Positions 26,288 to 35,109 of a stretch of 64,000 nt of DNA are shown here, piece by piece. The position numbers were made by a program, and so were the translations under genes. The stretch is from CAYXTW01 sp964452645. Its GTDB lineage: Bacteria; Zixibacteria; MSB-5A5; GN15; PGXB01. Numbering within the stretch: the stretch's first letter is position 1; every line of letters starts with the position of its first letter. The notes beneath the pieces were generated by a model that was given only the letters and a program-made list of their open reading frames with translations, was not told the origin of the DNA and made no database searches. The stretch spans positions 14,440-78,439 of the forward strand of contig CAYVMO010000015.1 in NCBI GenBank assembly GCA_964452645.1, in the 5' to 3' direction.

Positions 26288-28534
26288 ATGGAAAATATTA
26301 ATCCCGTATTTACGGCGGCCTACTTTGTTTTCGGCGGCATTTTCTTATTTCTGGCGTTCAGCGTCGTCCGGAATAATCTATCCAATAGGCTGAATCGAAT
26401 CACCGGATTGATGCTTTTTTTCGCCGCTCTCGGCCCGATTCTTCTGGCGTTTGCAGCGATTGTTCGACCCAATGTTTCGGCCGAGGCCCCATTCGAAGAG
26501 TCGATTTTATATAACATGCTTTACACCTGGGAGTTGTTTTTCCCGGCTTTTCTTCTTTTCTCGATGGCTTTTCCGATCGATCGTTTATCGGAAACGAAAT
26601 GGCCGAAACTGCGCTATCTAATTTTTCTACCTCAGATTTTTCACCTGTTGCTGGTAGTGGTTTTCAGCGATCCGGATAAAATCTTAAATCTGCTTGACGT
26701 GGAATCCGGTGAAGGATTCGCCTCCCTGATTATAGAACCGCTGTCTTATGTACTTAAATGGGTCGTGCTGGGCTTTACGCTTATTCTCAGTTCGGAAGTA
26801 ACGCTTTTTTCGACGATTAACATTATTTATGTAATCGTCGGGCTGTATTTCATAAACAGAGGCCGGGGTCAAATAAGGAACGACGAATTAAAAAGGCAAT
26901 CGACTATTTTCATCTGGGGCGTTTCATTCGCTATCAGCCTGTATACGCTCGGTTTTTTGATTCCCCGGGTGTTCTCAATCGAGATATCCGAAACATTGCG
27001 GACGACTATTCTGTTTCTTTCGTTGTCTGTCGGCGGCGGATCGGTAATATGGTCGATTATACGTTATCAGTTTCTGGATGTGACGGTACTTGTCAGACAA
27101 TCTCTGGTGTATACGATTACGTCCGGTATTCTTGTCGGATTATATATATTAATCGTCAGCCGGGCCAATCGCTGGCTGACCTCGATGTTCGGCGAACAGA
27201 CCGCGATCGCCAATATCGCGTTTATCGTCGTCGCCCTGATTCTGTTTCAGCCGATTAATATTCGACTGGATAATCTCATCAAGAGATTTTTTATAAAGAG
27301 AAGTACCGACTATCGCAATATCCTCGAACAATTGTCGCGTCGACTGATATCGGTGCTGGATCCAATTCAATTAAGAAATATGATCGAGAAGACGCTAAAA
27401 TCGACCATTTTAGTGGATAAAGTATATTTTGTACTATTCGACGATAAACTCGATGATTATGTCCTGTTGCCCTCCGAAGATTATCCCGATCGTATTGTCA
27501 TCAATCGTAATGATATCTTCCTCGGCGGCGTCGGGCAGCTTGATGCATCTACCATGATAAATCGTCTGGGATTATATAGGCACGGCAGTCTCCTCTCCGA
27601 TGAAATGGAGAAACGTCGCGTTCAGTTGATACTGCCGCTTAAAGATGCCGAGCATTTGCTTGGTTTTCTGGCTCTGACCGAAAAAGTGTCGGGCTACCGA
27701 TATAACGCCGAGGACCGAACGATGCTGGGAGTCATATCCAATCAACTTGTAACGGTCCTTACCAATGCCCGGTTGTATATCGACTCTCTCGAAAAGCAGA
27801 GGCTGGACGAGGAGATGGCGATGGCGCGGCAAATCCAGCTTGATCTTCTGCCCAAACGGCCGCCGTCCTCAAGCTCCTGCACCATCAGCGCCTTTTCGAT
27901 TCCTTCGCGGACTATCGGGGGTGATTTTTATGATTTCATCGCCAAAAAAGGCGACACTTTCGGGATGGTCATTGCCGATGCTTCAGGAAAGGGCCTGCCG
28001 GCGGCGTTAATGGTGGCGCAGGTTCAGGCGATGCTGCGCGCGGAAATCGATAATGAAAACAGTATCTCCAATATTCTCGGCAACGTAAACCGACATATCA
28101 CGGAACTGACTGGCGTGGAAAAATACGCGACATTATTTTACGGAGAATACTGTTCGAAAAGCGGCCAATTACGTTATTCCAATGCAGGACATAACCACCC
28201 GATATTGATTCGCGCCGACGGTTCGTGCGAGTTATTATTCAAGGGCGGGACAATAATCGGCGCCTTCAGCGATGCGCAATTCGAAGATGAAGTCACGGTA
28301 TTGAATCGTGATGATCTGTTGTTTCTTTATACTGACGGCCTTTCGGAGGCGATGAACAAAAATGAAGAGGAATACGGCCAGGGGCGTATAATAGATTACC
28401 TGATGGATAAGAGAGCGTGGGATACGAATCGGATTATCGAAGGAATACTGAGCGATGTCAGACAATTCGACCCGACTTATCCACCCCAGGACGATACGAC
28501 GATTATCGTTTTAAAAGTGACGAGAGGAATATAG
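26288..28534 (+). CDS. Membrane-anchored GAF-SpoIIE (PP2C) phosphatase
   Basis: 748 residues. The first 330 hold about eight to nine hydrophobic segments in a 7TM-type sensor arrangement, then a GAF-like domain (about 345-500) and a PP2C/SpoIIE domain (about 520-748). Metal-binding motifs are GGDFYDF, ADASGKGLPAALM, LYTDGLSEA and the final DDTTIIVLK. It likely dephosphorylates the STAS antagonist in response to an envelope or membrane signal, switching the RsbW-like kinase away from its target. The operon order antagonist-kinase-phosphatase supports this. Confidence 0.93.
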   Translation: MENINPVFTAAYFVFGGIFLFLAFSVVRNNLSNRLNRITGLMLFFAALGPILLAFAAIVRPNVSAEAPFEESILYNMLYTWELFFPAFLLFSMAFPIDRLSETKWPKLRYLIFLPQIFHLLLVVVFSDPDKILNLLDVESGEGFASLIIEPLSYVLKWVVLGFTLILSSEVTLFSTINIIYVIVGLYFINRGRGQIRNDELKRQSTIFIWGVSFAISLYTLGFLIPRVFSIEISETLRTTILFLSLSVGGGSVIWSIIRYQFLDVTVLVRQSLVYTITSGILVGLYILIVSRANRWLTSMFGEQTAIANIAFIVVALILFQPINIRLDNLIKRFFIKRSTDYRNILEQLSRRLISVLDPIQLRNMIEKTLKSTILVDKVYFVLFDDKLDDYVLLPSEDYPDRIVINRNDIFLGGVGQLDASTMINRLGLYRHGSLLSDEMEKRRVQLILPLKDAEHLLGFLALTEKVSGYRYNAEDRTMLGVISNQLVTVLTNARLYIDSLEKQRLDEEMAMARQIQLDLLPKRPPSSSSCTISAFSIPSRTIGGDFYDFIAKKGDTFGMVIADASGKGLPAALMVAQVQAMLRAEIDNENSISNILGNVNRHITELTGVEKYATLFYGEYCSKSGQLRYSNAGHNHPILIRADGSCELLFKGGTIIGAFSDAQFEDEVTVLNRDDLLFLYTDGLSEAMNKNEEEYGQGRIIDYLMDKRAWDTNRIIEGILSDVRQFDPTYPPQDDTTIIVLKVTRGI

Positions 28535-29098
28535 ATGACCGAGAAAAATGAAGTCGATGAAAAAGCGCTCTTCAAAAGAAAAAACAACTTCCTCGGGTAC
28601 AGATTCTGTCCGCGCTGCGGGCGGGAGTTGGTTAAGCGATCGATCAACGGTTATCAACGGCTTGGTTGTCCGGACAAAGACTGCGATTTTGTTTATTATC
28701 ATAATCCGATTCCGGCCGCCGGTGCGGTCGTGGTTAAGAATGAAAAGATCCTGATGGTTAAACGATCGGTCATGCCGAAAAAAGGTTGGTGGTGTCTTCC
28801 GGCCGGATTTATGGAATGGTCGGAGCATCCGACAGAGACCGCCGTAAGGGAATTAAAGGAAGAAACCGGCCTCGATGTCGAACTGAGGTCGATTTTTGAA
28901 ATATATTCGGGCCAGGATGATCCCCGGATGAATGCCGTTCTTATTTTGTATCTGGCATCGATTAATGGAGGGAGGTTAAAAGCCGGTGATGATGCCGTGG
29001 AAGTGAAGTTCTTTGGTTTTGACGAGCTCCCTGAAAAAATCGCTTTTTTATCGCACCGCCAGGCGTTGGCCGATTATAAACAGCGGTATATGAAATAA
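28535..29098 (+). CDS. Nudix hydrolase with N-terminal zinc ribbon
   Basis: 187 residues. A four-cysteine ribbon (Cys25, Cys28, Cys45, Cys50) precedes the Nudix domain, whose box GFMEWSEHPTETAVRE...EETG spans about 91-113. The ribbon-Nudix order recalls NADH pyrophosphatase NudC, but the NudC-specific SQPWPFPxS motif is missing, so the substrate is open (ADP-ribose or another nucleoside diphosphate derivative). The ATG directly follows the stop of the phosphatase gene, so they are co-transcribed. Confidence 0.9.
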   Translation: MTEKNEVDEKALFKRKNNFLGYRFCPRCGRELVKRSINGYQRLGCPDKDCDFVYYHNPIPAAGAVVVKNEKILMVKRSVMPKKGWWCLPAGFMEWSEHPTETAVRELKEETGLDVELRSIFEIYSGQDDPRMNAVLILYLASINGGRLKAGDDAVEVKFFGFDELPEKIAFLSHRQALADYKQRYMK

Positions 29099-29161
29099 AT
29101 ATTGCATAAAATTTTTGTATTGCCGACGTTTAATAAAAATGACAGGGATGTTGGTCGAATT

Positions 29162-30919
29162 ATGACAACGACATATAGCTCGAAAATTACGGGTCTGATC
29201 ATACTTTTATCGTTTATATTTTTCGGGAATAATCTCCAGGCGGAGGAAAAGTACAAAAAATATGTCCGTTCGGAATCGAGAGATTACTTTATTAAATTAT
29301 CGCTTGCGGAGAAAAAATTCATTTTGACTCTTTTCGGAGACGACAGCAGCCGGACTTTTGTTTTCAATGAAAATGATGTCAAGCGGACCGCGGATTATGT
29401 CAAAATCAAAGACGTGTCGATTCTCGGTAAAAACGGATTTATCCTGGGCGAAAATGTTTATCCGGTCGATTTGATAGATAAACTGGATATCGGAACCGAT
29501 GAAAGCGGCCCGACCATATATTATCTCAAAAAAAACAAGCAAGAATCAGCCGTTTACCGCATCCGGAGAAAAAACAGAATATCGGCGCTGAGCGACATCG
29601 ATATAAAAACGGGTGAATTTGTACGTGGAGCGGTCGCCAGTTTCTGGGGAGATGTCAATATTAACGGCGAGGTGAATGAAGATGTCGTGGCTGTATTCGG
29701 CGATATAAAAATCGGTGACAGCGCCGTCGTGCGCGGAGATATCGTGGCCATAAACGGCAATGTAGACGTATCTCAAAAAGCAACCATATACGGTAACATA
29801 TTTATACCCAGTTCGAAGAAAAAATTCAGTTTTAACCGCTGGCGATGGCGGCGCGGCGAGCGGGATATTTCTGCGGTCGGTATGTTTTATTATAATCGTG
29901 TTGACGGGGCGGCGCCATATCTGGGCGCGAAGTTCACCGATACCGATTCGCTTCTGCCGGAAGTAAAGGCTTATGGCGGATACGGTTTCGCTTCGAAAAG
30001 ATGGCGGTATTTTATCGGAATCGAAAAATCATTCTTTCTGAAACGACCGTTGACGGTGGGCGGCTCATATTATAGGAAGCTGGCCTCGCCCGATGATTGG
30101 TTGATTTCCGAAAGTAAAAACAGCGCCTTTGCAATTTTGGCGACTGAAGATTATAAGGATTATTATGAAGCGGAGGGCGGCTATCTTTTCGCGCGATTTA
30201 CCCCGCATCAATTCGTAAATTTCGAGCTCGGTTTTCAGGCGGAGGAGTACAAATGGCTTGATGCTCATCGGAATTTGTGGTCGCTTTTCGGAGGCTCAAA
30301 AATATTTCCGTTGAATTACTCCGGTATTGCCGAGATAGATCGCCCGGCTTTGAAAGATACGCTTGACGGCCGAAGGCTGGTTTCGTTGGTCGGTCATATC
30401 AGATTGGATACGGGAGATGAAGATGATATATTCGGTTCCCCATTCTGGAAGGGAATCTATGAAATGGAATGGGCGCCGGAAAGCTGGAATTCGAATTTCG
30501 ATTTCGTCCGGTACTTGACAAGAATATCCCGATATCAGGCGATAAATGGAAATACCGGATTTTTGCTGACAGCTACATACGGCGGATCCGGTAAAGATTT
30601 GCCATATTTTAAAAAATTCTTTATCGGCGGGCTGGGGACGCTTCATGGATATTATCACAAAGAATATCCGGGCACCCAGTTTTGGTTGGGCGATGTTGAA
30701 TATCGCATTCAGCTGCTGCATTCGGGAGTCTCCGGATGGCTATATTATAATGTCGGTCAGGTCGCCGACAATCCCGCAAAACTATCAGACGCCGAAATAA
30801 AACAATCGCTCGGTTTCGGTTTATCATTCAGCGATGAATTGCGGGTCTCGCTGGCGCGACGTCTCGACCGCTCCGATGCTTCCTGGCGCATCCACGTCGA
30901 CTTGGGGATGAATTTCTAA
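29162..30919 (+). CDS. Outer-membrane beta-barrel protein with bactofilin-like beta-helix
   Basis: The ATG at 29162 is preferred over the upstream TTG because it gives a proper signal peptide (MTTTYSSKITGLIILLSFIF, ending LQAEE). A periplasmic region of about 120 residues is followed by a right-angled repeat stretch (GDVNINGEVNEDVVAVFGD, GDSAVVRGDIVAINGNV, KATIYGNIF) typical of bactofilin/polymer-forming beta-helices. The C-terminal 370 residues look like a BamA/Omp85-class barrel, with GGLGTLHGYYHKEYPG resembling the conserved L6 xRGY/F loop, though the Arg is His here, and a C-terminal aromatic strand. Function is unknown; transport or assembly is inferred only from the fold. Confidence 0.7.
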   Translation: MTTTYSSKITGLIILLSFIFFGNNLQAEEKYKKYVRSESRDYFIKLSLAEKKFILTLFGDDSSRTFVFNENDVKRTADYVKIKDVSILGKNGFILGENVYPVDLIDKLDIGTDESGPTIYYLKKNKQESAVYRIRRKNRISALSDIDIKTGEFVRGAVASFWGDVNINGEVNEDVVAVFGDIKIGDSAVVRGDIVAINGNVDVSQKATIYGNIFIPSSKKKFSFNRWRWRRGERDISAVGMFYYNRVDGAAPYLGAKFTDTDSLLPEVKAYGGYGFASKRWRYFIGIEKSFFLKRPLTVGGSYYRKLASPDDWLISESKNSAFAILATEDYKDYYEAEGGYLFARFTPHQFVNFELGFQAEEYKWLDAHRNLWSLFGGSKIFPLNYSGIAEIDRPALKDTLDGRRLVSLVGHIRLDTGDEDDIFGSPFWKGIYEMEWAPESWNSNFDFVRYLTRISRYQAINGNTGFLLTATYGGSGKDLPYFKKFFIGGLGTLHGYYHKEYPGTQFWLGDVEYRIQLLHSGVSGWLYYNVGQVADNPAKLSDAEIKQSLGFGLSFSDELRVSLARRLDRSDASWRIHVDLGMNF

Positions 30920-30923
30920 CAGG

Positions 30924-30994
30924 GTAGGTCAGGATCCCTGCCCGAGACATTGAGCCTTGGCGAAATGTCGAGGGGCCCGGAGGGCGATCCTGAC
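30924..30994 (+). repeat. REP-like palindrome, GTCAGGATC subfamily
   Basis: GTAGGTCAGGATC on the left pairs with GATCCTGAC on the right; an inner ACATT...AATGT-like arm lies between. Starts five bases after the outer-membrane protein stop. Confidence 0.75.
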
Positions 30995-31073
30995 AAATGT
31001 ATCCATTATAGATAAAGCAGGTCGAAATCTTCAAAGGAATTTTTATCCCGAAGGAGTTTCAACTTTTTAATTT

Positions 31074-31120
31074 GTCGGAAGCCCTGCGGGATAATATCCC
31101 TTTGGGCATTCGGACCTACG
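31074..31120 (+). repeat. REP-like palindrome, GTCGGAA subfamily
   Basis: GTCGGAAGCCC pairs with GGGCATTCGGAC, followed by CTAC; inner GGGATA/TATCCC arms. Same subfamily as elements at 32472 and 36595. Confidence 0.7.
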
Positions 31121-31162
31121 GGATTTTTTATATTGCCGTCCCGGTAATAAATATCCTATTTT

Positions 31163-31378
31163 ATGCTTATGAGCATTGCTGAGAAAACGGTCAGGTGTCC
31201 GTACTGCAGGGAGGAGATTATTCCGGGGGCGATAATCTGCAAACATTGCGGTTCGCCGTTGAAAATGCCCAAAAAGAGTAAGAAAAGATCATTCTGGCTG
31301 GATACATATATGTTAGGCGTTTACAGCGGCATTATTCTGATGATTCTGTTGGTAATTTTGTATAATAAGATATTTTAG
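31163..31378 (+). CDS. Small zinc-ribbon membrane protein
   Basis: 71 residues: a zinc ribbon with two CxxC knuckles (CPYC and CKHC, about residues 12-31), a basic linker and one C-terminal membrane helix (about 48-68). Similar short zinc-ribbon/TM proteins are common and uncharacterised. No clear ribosome site precedes either of the two in-frame ATGs (31163, 31169). Confidence 0.65.
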   Translation: MLMSIAEKTVRCPYCREEIIPGAIICKHCGSPLKMPKKSKKRSFWLDTYMLGVYSGIILMILLVILYNKIF

Positions 31379-31425
31379 TTTAGATCAAAATTGGTTCAAA
31401 AACGCGTAGGTATGAACGACTAAAC

Positions 31426-31971
31426 CTATTTCATTTGAGTTAATTCCCATTGAATAAAAAATTGCCTACGATTTATCAGTCCGGCTTTCAGACTACTTTC
31501 AGAATCCGCCCATAAATATCCCCAATCGTCTATGCTCGCCGTTGATTCGCCTAAAATTGATTTACACTTTTCGAAAAATTCAGTAAAAAAGACCTCGGCG
31601 GAACTTGGCAATTCATCACTTAACGTTGCCCATGTATGCAATGTTATCAATTCCTTAAAAATAATACCGTTTTTCAAATAAATTTCAATCACCATATTAC
31701 ATCGAGATACACCCAAAGGTATTGACATAAGATGGTATGATCCATCCAGCATCGAGATTTGACAACTACTCGTTCGGTAAAGCGTTTCACCAGAGCTAAA
31801 TGAGAATGTTATTATCTTTTTAATAAAACCGCATTTATGAAAACCTAGCGATAACAATTGATCATGGGAAGGCGCTTTATCACCTAATCGTACTTTTAAA
31901 CTCTGCTTAATATCATCATATAGATTGATTTCGTTTCTGCCAGAATGAACTTCCAAATTTAAATCGATCAT
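31426..31971 (-). CDS. Hypothetical protein, AT-rich orphan
   Basis: 181 residues, soluble, without signal peptide or membrane segment. It alternates strands and helices and has a WGYLWADSESSLKAG segment near the end. I do not recognise it. Base composition is clearly more AT-rich than the neighbouring genes, and it sits next to an 830-base gene-poor stretch, so horizontal acquisition is likely. Confidence 0.55.
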   Translation of the reverse strand: MIDLNLEVHSGRNEINLYDDIKQSLKVRLGDKAPSHDQLLSLGFHKCGFIKKIITFSFSSGETLYRTSSCQISMLDGSYHLMSIPLGVSRCNMVIEIYLKNGIIFKELITLHTWATLSDELPSSAEVFFTEFFEKCKSILGESTASIDDWGYLWADSESSLKAGLINRRQFFIQWELTQMK

Positions 31972-32402
31972 AGATTATTTATTCTTAATTTCGACTAATT
32001 ATATAAAAATGCAACGATTTTATCAACGCTATTATATATAGGAAATGATGGATTTAATTTCCCATACGACATCAGGAAAGATTCCTGGCGCCGCAGTAAA
32101 ACGTAACCCAAAATCACTACAAAATCAAAGTAAATTCTGAAGCGCGGCCCCTATATAGAAACATAAAACGAACAAAATATGAAATATTCCACCATACAAA
32201 ATCGCTACAAAATCACTACCGGTACCATCGAACGAGCCTATTTCCTTAAGGGCAAAAGATTAAAAAAAAGATGTTAAAATATGCGATACAAACCCAATTC
32301 ATTGTACTATCAACAAACACAATTGGTTACGCGGATTTTTTTGAATAATTATGACAATAAATGACATTATTTTACAGAAAACCGTCATGTTTCAGTGATG
32401 CC
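31972..32402. other. Gene-poor AT-rich stretch with short repeated words
   Basis: No gene seen. AAAATCACTACAAAATCA near 32110 and AAAATCGCTACAAAATCA near 32199 are two imperfect copies of one word. GGAAAGATTCCTGGCGCCGCA at 32074 recurs in modified form near 34889. These may be remnants of an old element. Confidence 0.4.
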
Positions 32403-32408
32403 AGCAGG

Positions 32409-32464
32409 GTAGCTCAAATCTCGCTGAGATTTGAGCCCTCAAGCCTCAGGGAGGCTTGAGCTAC
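32409..32464. repeat. Double palindrome of the REP-like class
   Basis: GTAG followed by GCTCAAATCTC / GAGATTTGAGC, then CTCAAGCCTC / GAGGCTTGAG followed by CTAC. GTAG at one end and CTAC at the other frame two adjoining hairpins, like a BIME. Confidence 0.75.
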
Positions 32465-32471
32465 GCTAATT

Positions 32472-32497
32472 GTCGGAAGCCCCTCAGGCATTCCGAC
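32472..32497 (+). repeat. REP-like palindrome, GTCGGAA subfamily
   Basis: GTCGGAAGCCC / GGCATTCCGAC hairpin. Confidence 0.75.
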
Positions 32498-32521
32498 CTG
32501 CGTCAGTGCCGATAAGCAATT

Positions 32522-32575
32522 GGCAGAACTACATCGTCCCGCCGATAAATCGCCCGGACTCGGGTTTTGCCCTAC
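32522..32575 (-). repeat. REP-like palindrome, GGCAGAAC subfamily
   Basis: Starts GGCAGAACTACATCG and ends GGGTTTTGCCCTAC with a central CGATAAATCG dyad, in the same orientation and nearly the same sequence as the copy at 18895 to the right of the RAYT gene. Confidence 0.8.
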
Positions 32576-32817
32576 CTTTGCTTTCTCTTTACGCCGCGGT
32601 TGTAAATAATTCCGACAGAAAAAGGCGCTAGCGCCCCTTGTGAAGAAAATCACATTCTTTTAAAAAACTGCCTTGACAATTCCGCAAAATATTATAAATT
32701 TGCCGCTTAAATTTTGCAACCTGACGTAAGTTGGAGCCGGAAAGAAGATATGACAAAGGGCGGGACAATCAATACGAAAATCAATGATTCTAAATTAATA
32801 TATTCGGAGTGTTACCA

Positions 32818-34833
32818 ATGGAACAACTAAGTCAATGGCCTTATCTTTACACCGCACAGATTCTCGGCGTGGTCGGTATCCTCTTCGCCCTGTTACTGTA
32901 TTTTAATGTCAAGAGTAAAGACGCCGGCAATGACCTTATGAAAGAAATCGCCGGGCATATCGCCGAGGGGGCGATGGTCTTTCTGAGACGGGAATATTCG
33001 ATTCTGGCTATTTTTATCGTTATTGTTTTTCTCCTTCTATCGTGGAAGATTTCGGTGGCAACGGCAATTGCCTTTATATCCGGCGCCTGCTGCTCGATGC
33101 TGGCCGGTTTCTTCGGGATGAAAGCGGCCACCAAAGCCAACGTCCGCACCTCAGCGGCTGCCAAAAAGACCGGTCAGGGGGGTGCGCTGGCGATTGCCTT
33201 CACCGGCGGCGCTGTTATGGGTATGTCGGTGGCTTCACTCGGCTTACTCGGTGTCGGGATTTTTACCTATCTGGTTTTCAGGCTTGATTTCTTCAGCTGG
33301 CCGGATCTGGCCGGATTCGGCATGGGTGCTTCCTCGATTGCGCTTTTTGCTCGTGTCGGCGGCGGAATCTATACCAAATCTGCCGACGTCGGCGCCGATC
33401 TGGTCGGTAAGGTTGAAGCCGGGATCCCGGAAGATGATCCGCGCAATCCGGCCGTCATCGCCGACAACGTCGGTGATAATGTCGGTGACACGGCGGGAAT
33501 GGGCGCTGACCTGTTCGAATCGTACGTCGGTTCCCTTGTCGCCACAATTGCCATTGCGGTGGTGGCGATGGGCAGCAAAATACCGAGCGACACAGTAATA
33601 TTGGGCAAAATCCTGCTTCCGATTGCCATTGCGAGCGCGGGAATTATTGCCTCAATACTCGGCGTCATTTCGGTCAAAGCATTCGCCGGGATGAAAAATC
33701 CGGCGGCGGTTCTGCGAATTGTCACTTATGTCGCCTCGATCGTTTTGTTTATTGCAGCCTGGTTTATAATCAGCGGGTTGGGATTGGATCAGAAACTTTT
33801 CTGGGCTATTCTGGGCGGTAACATCGCCGGAATTCTAATCGGCCTGCTGACGGAATATTATACGGCGGCGGCGCCGATACGAAGAATCGCCAAGGCCTCC
33901 GAAACCGGAGCGGCAACTAACATCATACAGGGTTTGGCGGTAGGAATGGAATCGGTGGCTCTTCCGGTCTTTATTATTGCCATGGCCATTCTGCTTGGAT
34001 TCAAACTGGGTGGGCTTTATGGTATCGGTCTGGCGGCGGTCGGAATGCTTTCGACCATCGGCGTGACGATGTCGGTTGACGCTTACGGCCCGATTGCCGA
34101 CAACGCCGGCGGTATTACCGAAATGGCCGGACTGGGTTCCGATATTCGTAAGATTACCGACAGGCTCGATTCTCTTGGAAATACGACGGCGGCTATCGGA
34201 AAGGGTTTCGCCATCGGTTCGGCGGCATTGACGGCTCTGGCGCTGTTTTCGGCTTACTCCACGGCGGCCAAAGTCGGCAATATCAGCCTGCTGAATGTTT
34301 ATGTGGTTGTCGGTTTCTTCATCGGCGGCATTCTGCCGTTCCTGATTGCCTCCCTGACCATGACGGCGGTCGGTAAAGCGGCCTTCAAAATGGTCGAAGA
34401 GGTTCGTCGTCAGTTCCGCGAGATTAAAGGCCTGATGGAAGGCAAAGCCAAACCGGATACGGCGCGCTGCGTCGATATCGCTACCAAGGGTGCATTGCTC
34501 GAGATGATCATCCCCGGACTGCTGGCCATTATCGGCCCCATCCTTGTCGGAACATTGCTGGGTAAAGAGGCACTGGGCGGTTTCCTCGGCGGAGCTACAT
34601 TGTCGGGCGTTTTGCTGGCGCTCATGATGGCCAATGCCGGCGGCGCGTGGGATAATGCCAAGAAGTATATCGAGGCGGGAAATCTCGGCGGCAAGGGTTC
34701 CGCTCCGCACAAAGCGGCGGTTGTCGGTGATACGGTCGGCGATCCGTTTAAGGATACTTCCGGCCCGTCGATGAACATCCTCATCAAGTTGATGGCGATG
34801 GTTTCGCTGGTGCTGGCGCCCTTGTTCTTGTAA
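32818..34833 (+). CDS. hppA: Membrane-bound proton/sodium pumping pyrophosphatase, K+-dependent type
   Basis: 671 residues from the ATG at 32818 (GGAG eight bases upstream; an in-frame GTG at 32809 overlaps that site). It is an integral membrane protein with about 16 helices that couples pyrophosphate hydrolysis to H+ or Na+ export. Pyrophosphate-binding motifs are DVGADLVGKVE and DNVGDNVGDTAG, and near the C-terminus GDTVGDPFKDTSGPS. At residues 454-459 it reads GNTTAA; an Ala at the position that is Lys (GNTTKA) in K+-independent enzymes marks the K+-dependent class. Ion specificity is not certain from this alone. Confidence 0.95.
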   Translation: MEQLSQWPYLYTAQILGVVGILFALLLYFNVKSKDAGNDLMKEIAGHIAEGAMVFLRREYSILAIFIVIVFLLLSWKISVATAIAFISGACCSMLAGFFGMKAATKANVRTSAAAKKTGQGGALAIAFTGGAVMGMSVASLGLLGVGIFTYLVFRLDFFSWPDLAGFGMGASSIALFARVGGGIYTKSADVGADLVGKVEAGIPEDDPRNPAVIADNVGDNVGDTAGMGADLFESYVGSLVATIAIAVVAMGSKIPSDTVILGKILLPIAIASAGIIASILGVISVKAFAGMKNPAAVLRIVTYVASIVLFIAAWFIISGLGLDQKLFWAILGGNIAGILIGLLTEYYTAAAPIRRIAKASETGAATNIIQGLAVGMESVALPVFIIAMAILLGFKLGGLYGIGLAAVGMLSTIGVTMSVDAYGPIADNAGGITEMAGLGSDIRKITDRLDSLGNTTAAIGKGFAIGSAALTALALFSAYSTAAKVGNISLLNVYVVVGFFIGGILPFLIASLTMTAVGKAAFKMVEEVRRQFREIKGLMEGKAKPDTARCVDIATKGALLEMIIPGLLAIIGPILVGTLLGKEALGGFLGGATLSGVLLALMMANAGGAWDNAKKYIEAGNLGGKGSAPHKAAVVGDTVGDPFKDTSGPSMNILIKLMAMVSLVLAPLFL

Positions 34834-34847
34834 GATAAATTTTTATA

Positions 34848-34872
34848 GGCGGCAGATGCGGACATCTGCCGC
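34848..34872. repeat. Short palindrome after hppA
   Basis: GGCGGCAGAT / ATCTGCCGCC, five-base loop. No T run, so not a standard terminator. The CAG/CTGCC core resembles the REP-like family. Confidence 0.5.
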
Positions 34873-35109
34873 CCACATTAATTGCGTAAGGAAGGATTCC
34901 TGACGCCGCAAAAAAATACATTTTTGTGCCGGTTTTTGTACCTTATTTGTCAGGGACACGAAACGGTACATTTTCTGGGTTGCCTGCCTGCATCAATACA
35001 TATAAACTCTATCAATGATATTATGTATAATAATTAGTACCGATCGGTCGATTTATTAAACAAATGGTCTTATTTAGATATTAACCTTTGTTTATTGGGG
35101 ATAGATTTC

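Noticed and set aside
33835..34710. Long open frame antisense to the pyrophosphatase gene
   Set aside because: It mirrors the strongly conserved hppA frame, has a low-complexity composition and no family features.
35039..35048. ACCGATCGGT palindrome before the CreD-like gene as a repressor operator
   Set aside because: A single ten-base palindrome with no neighbouring regulator gene is too weak to call.
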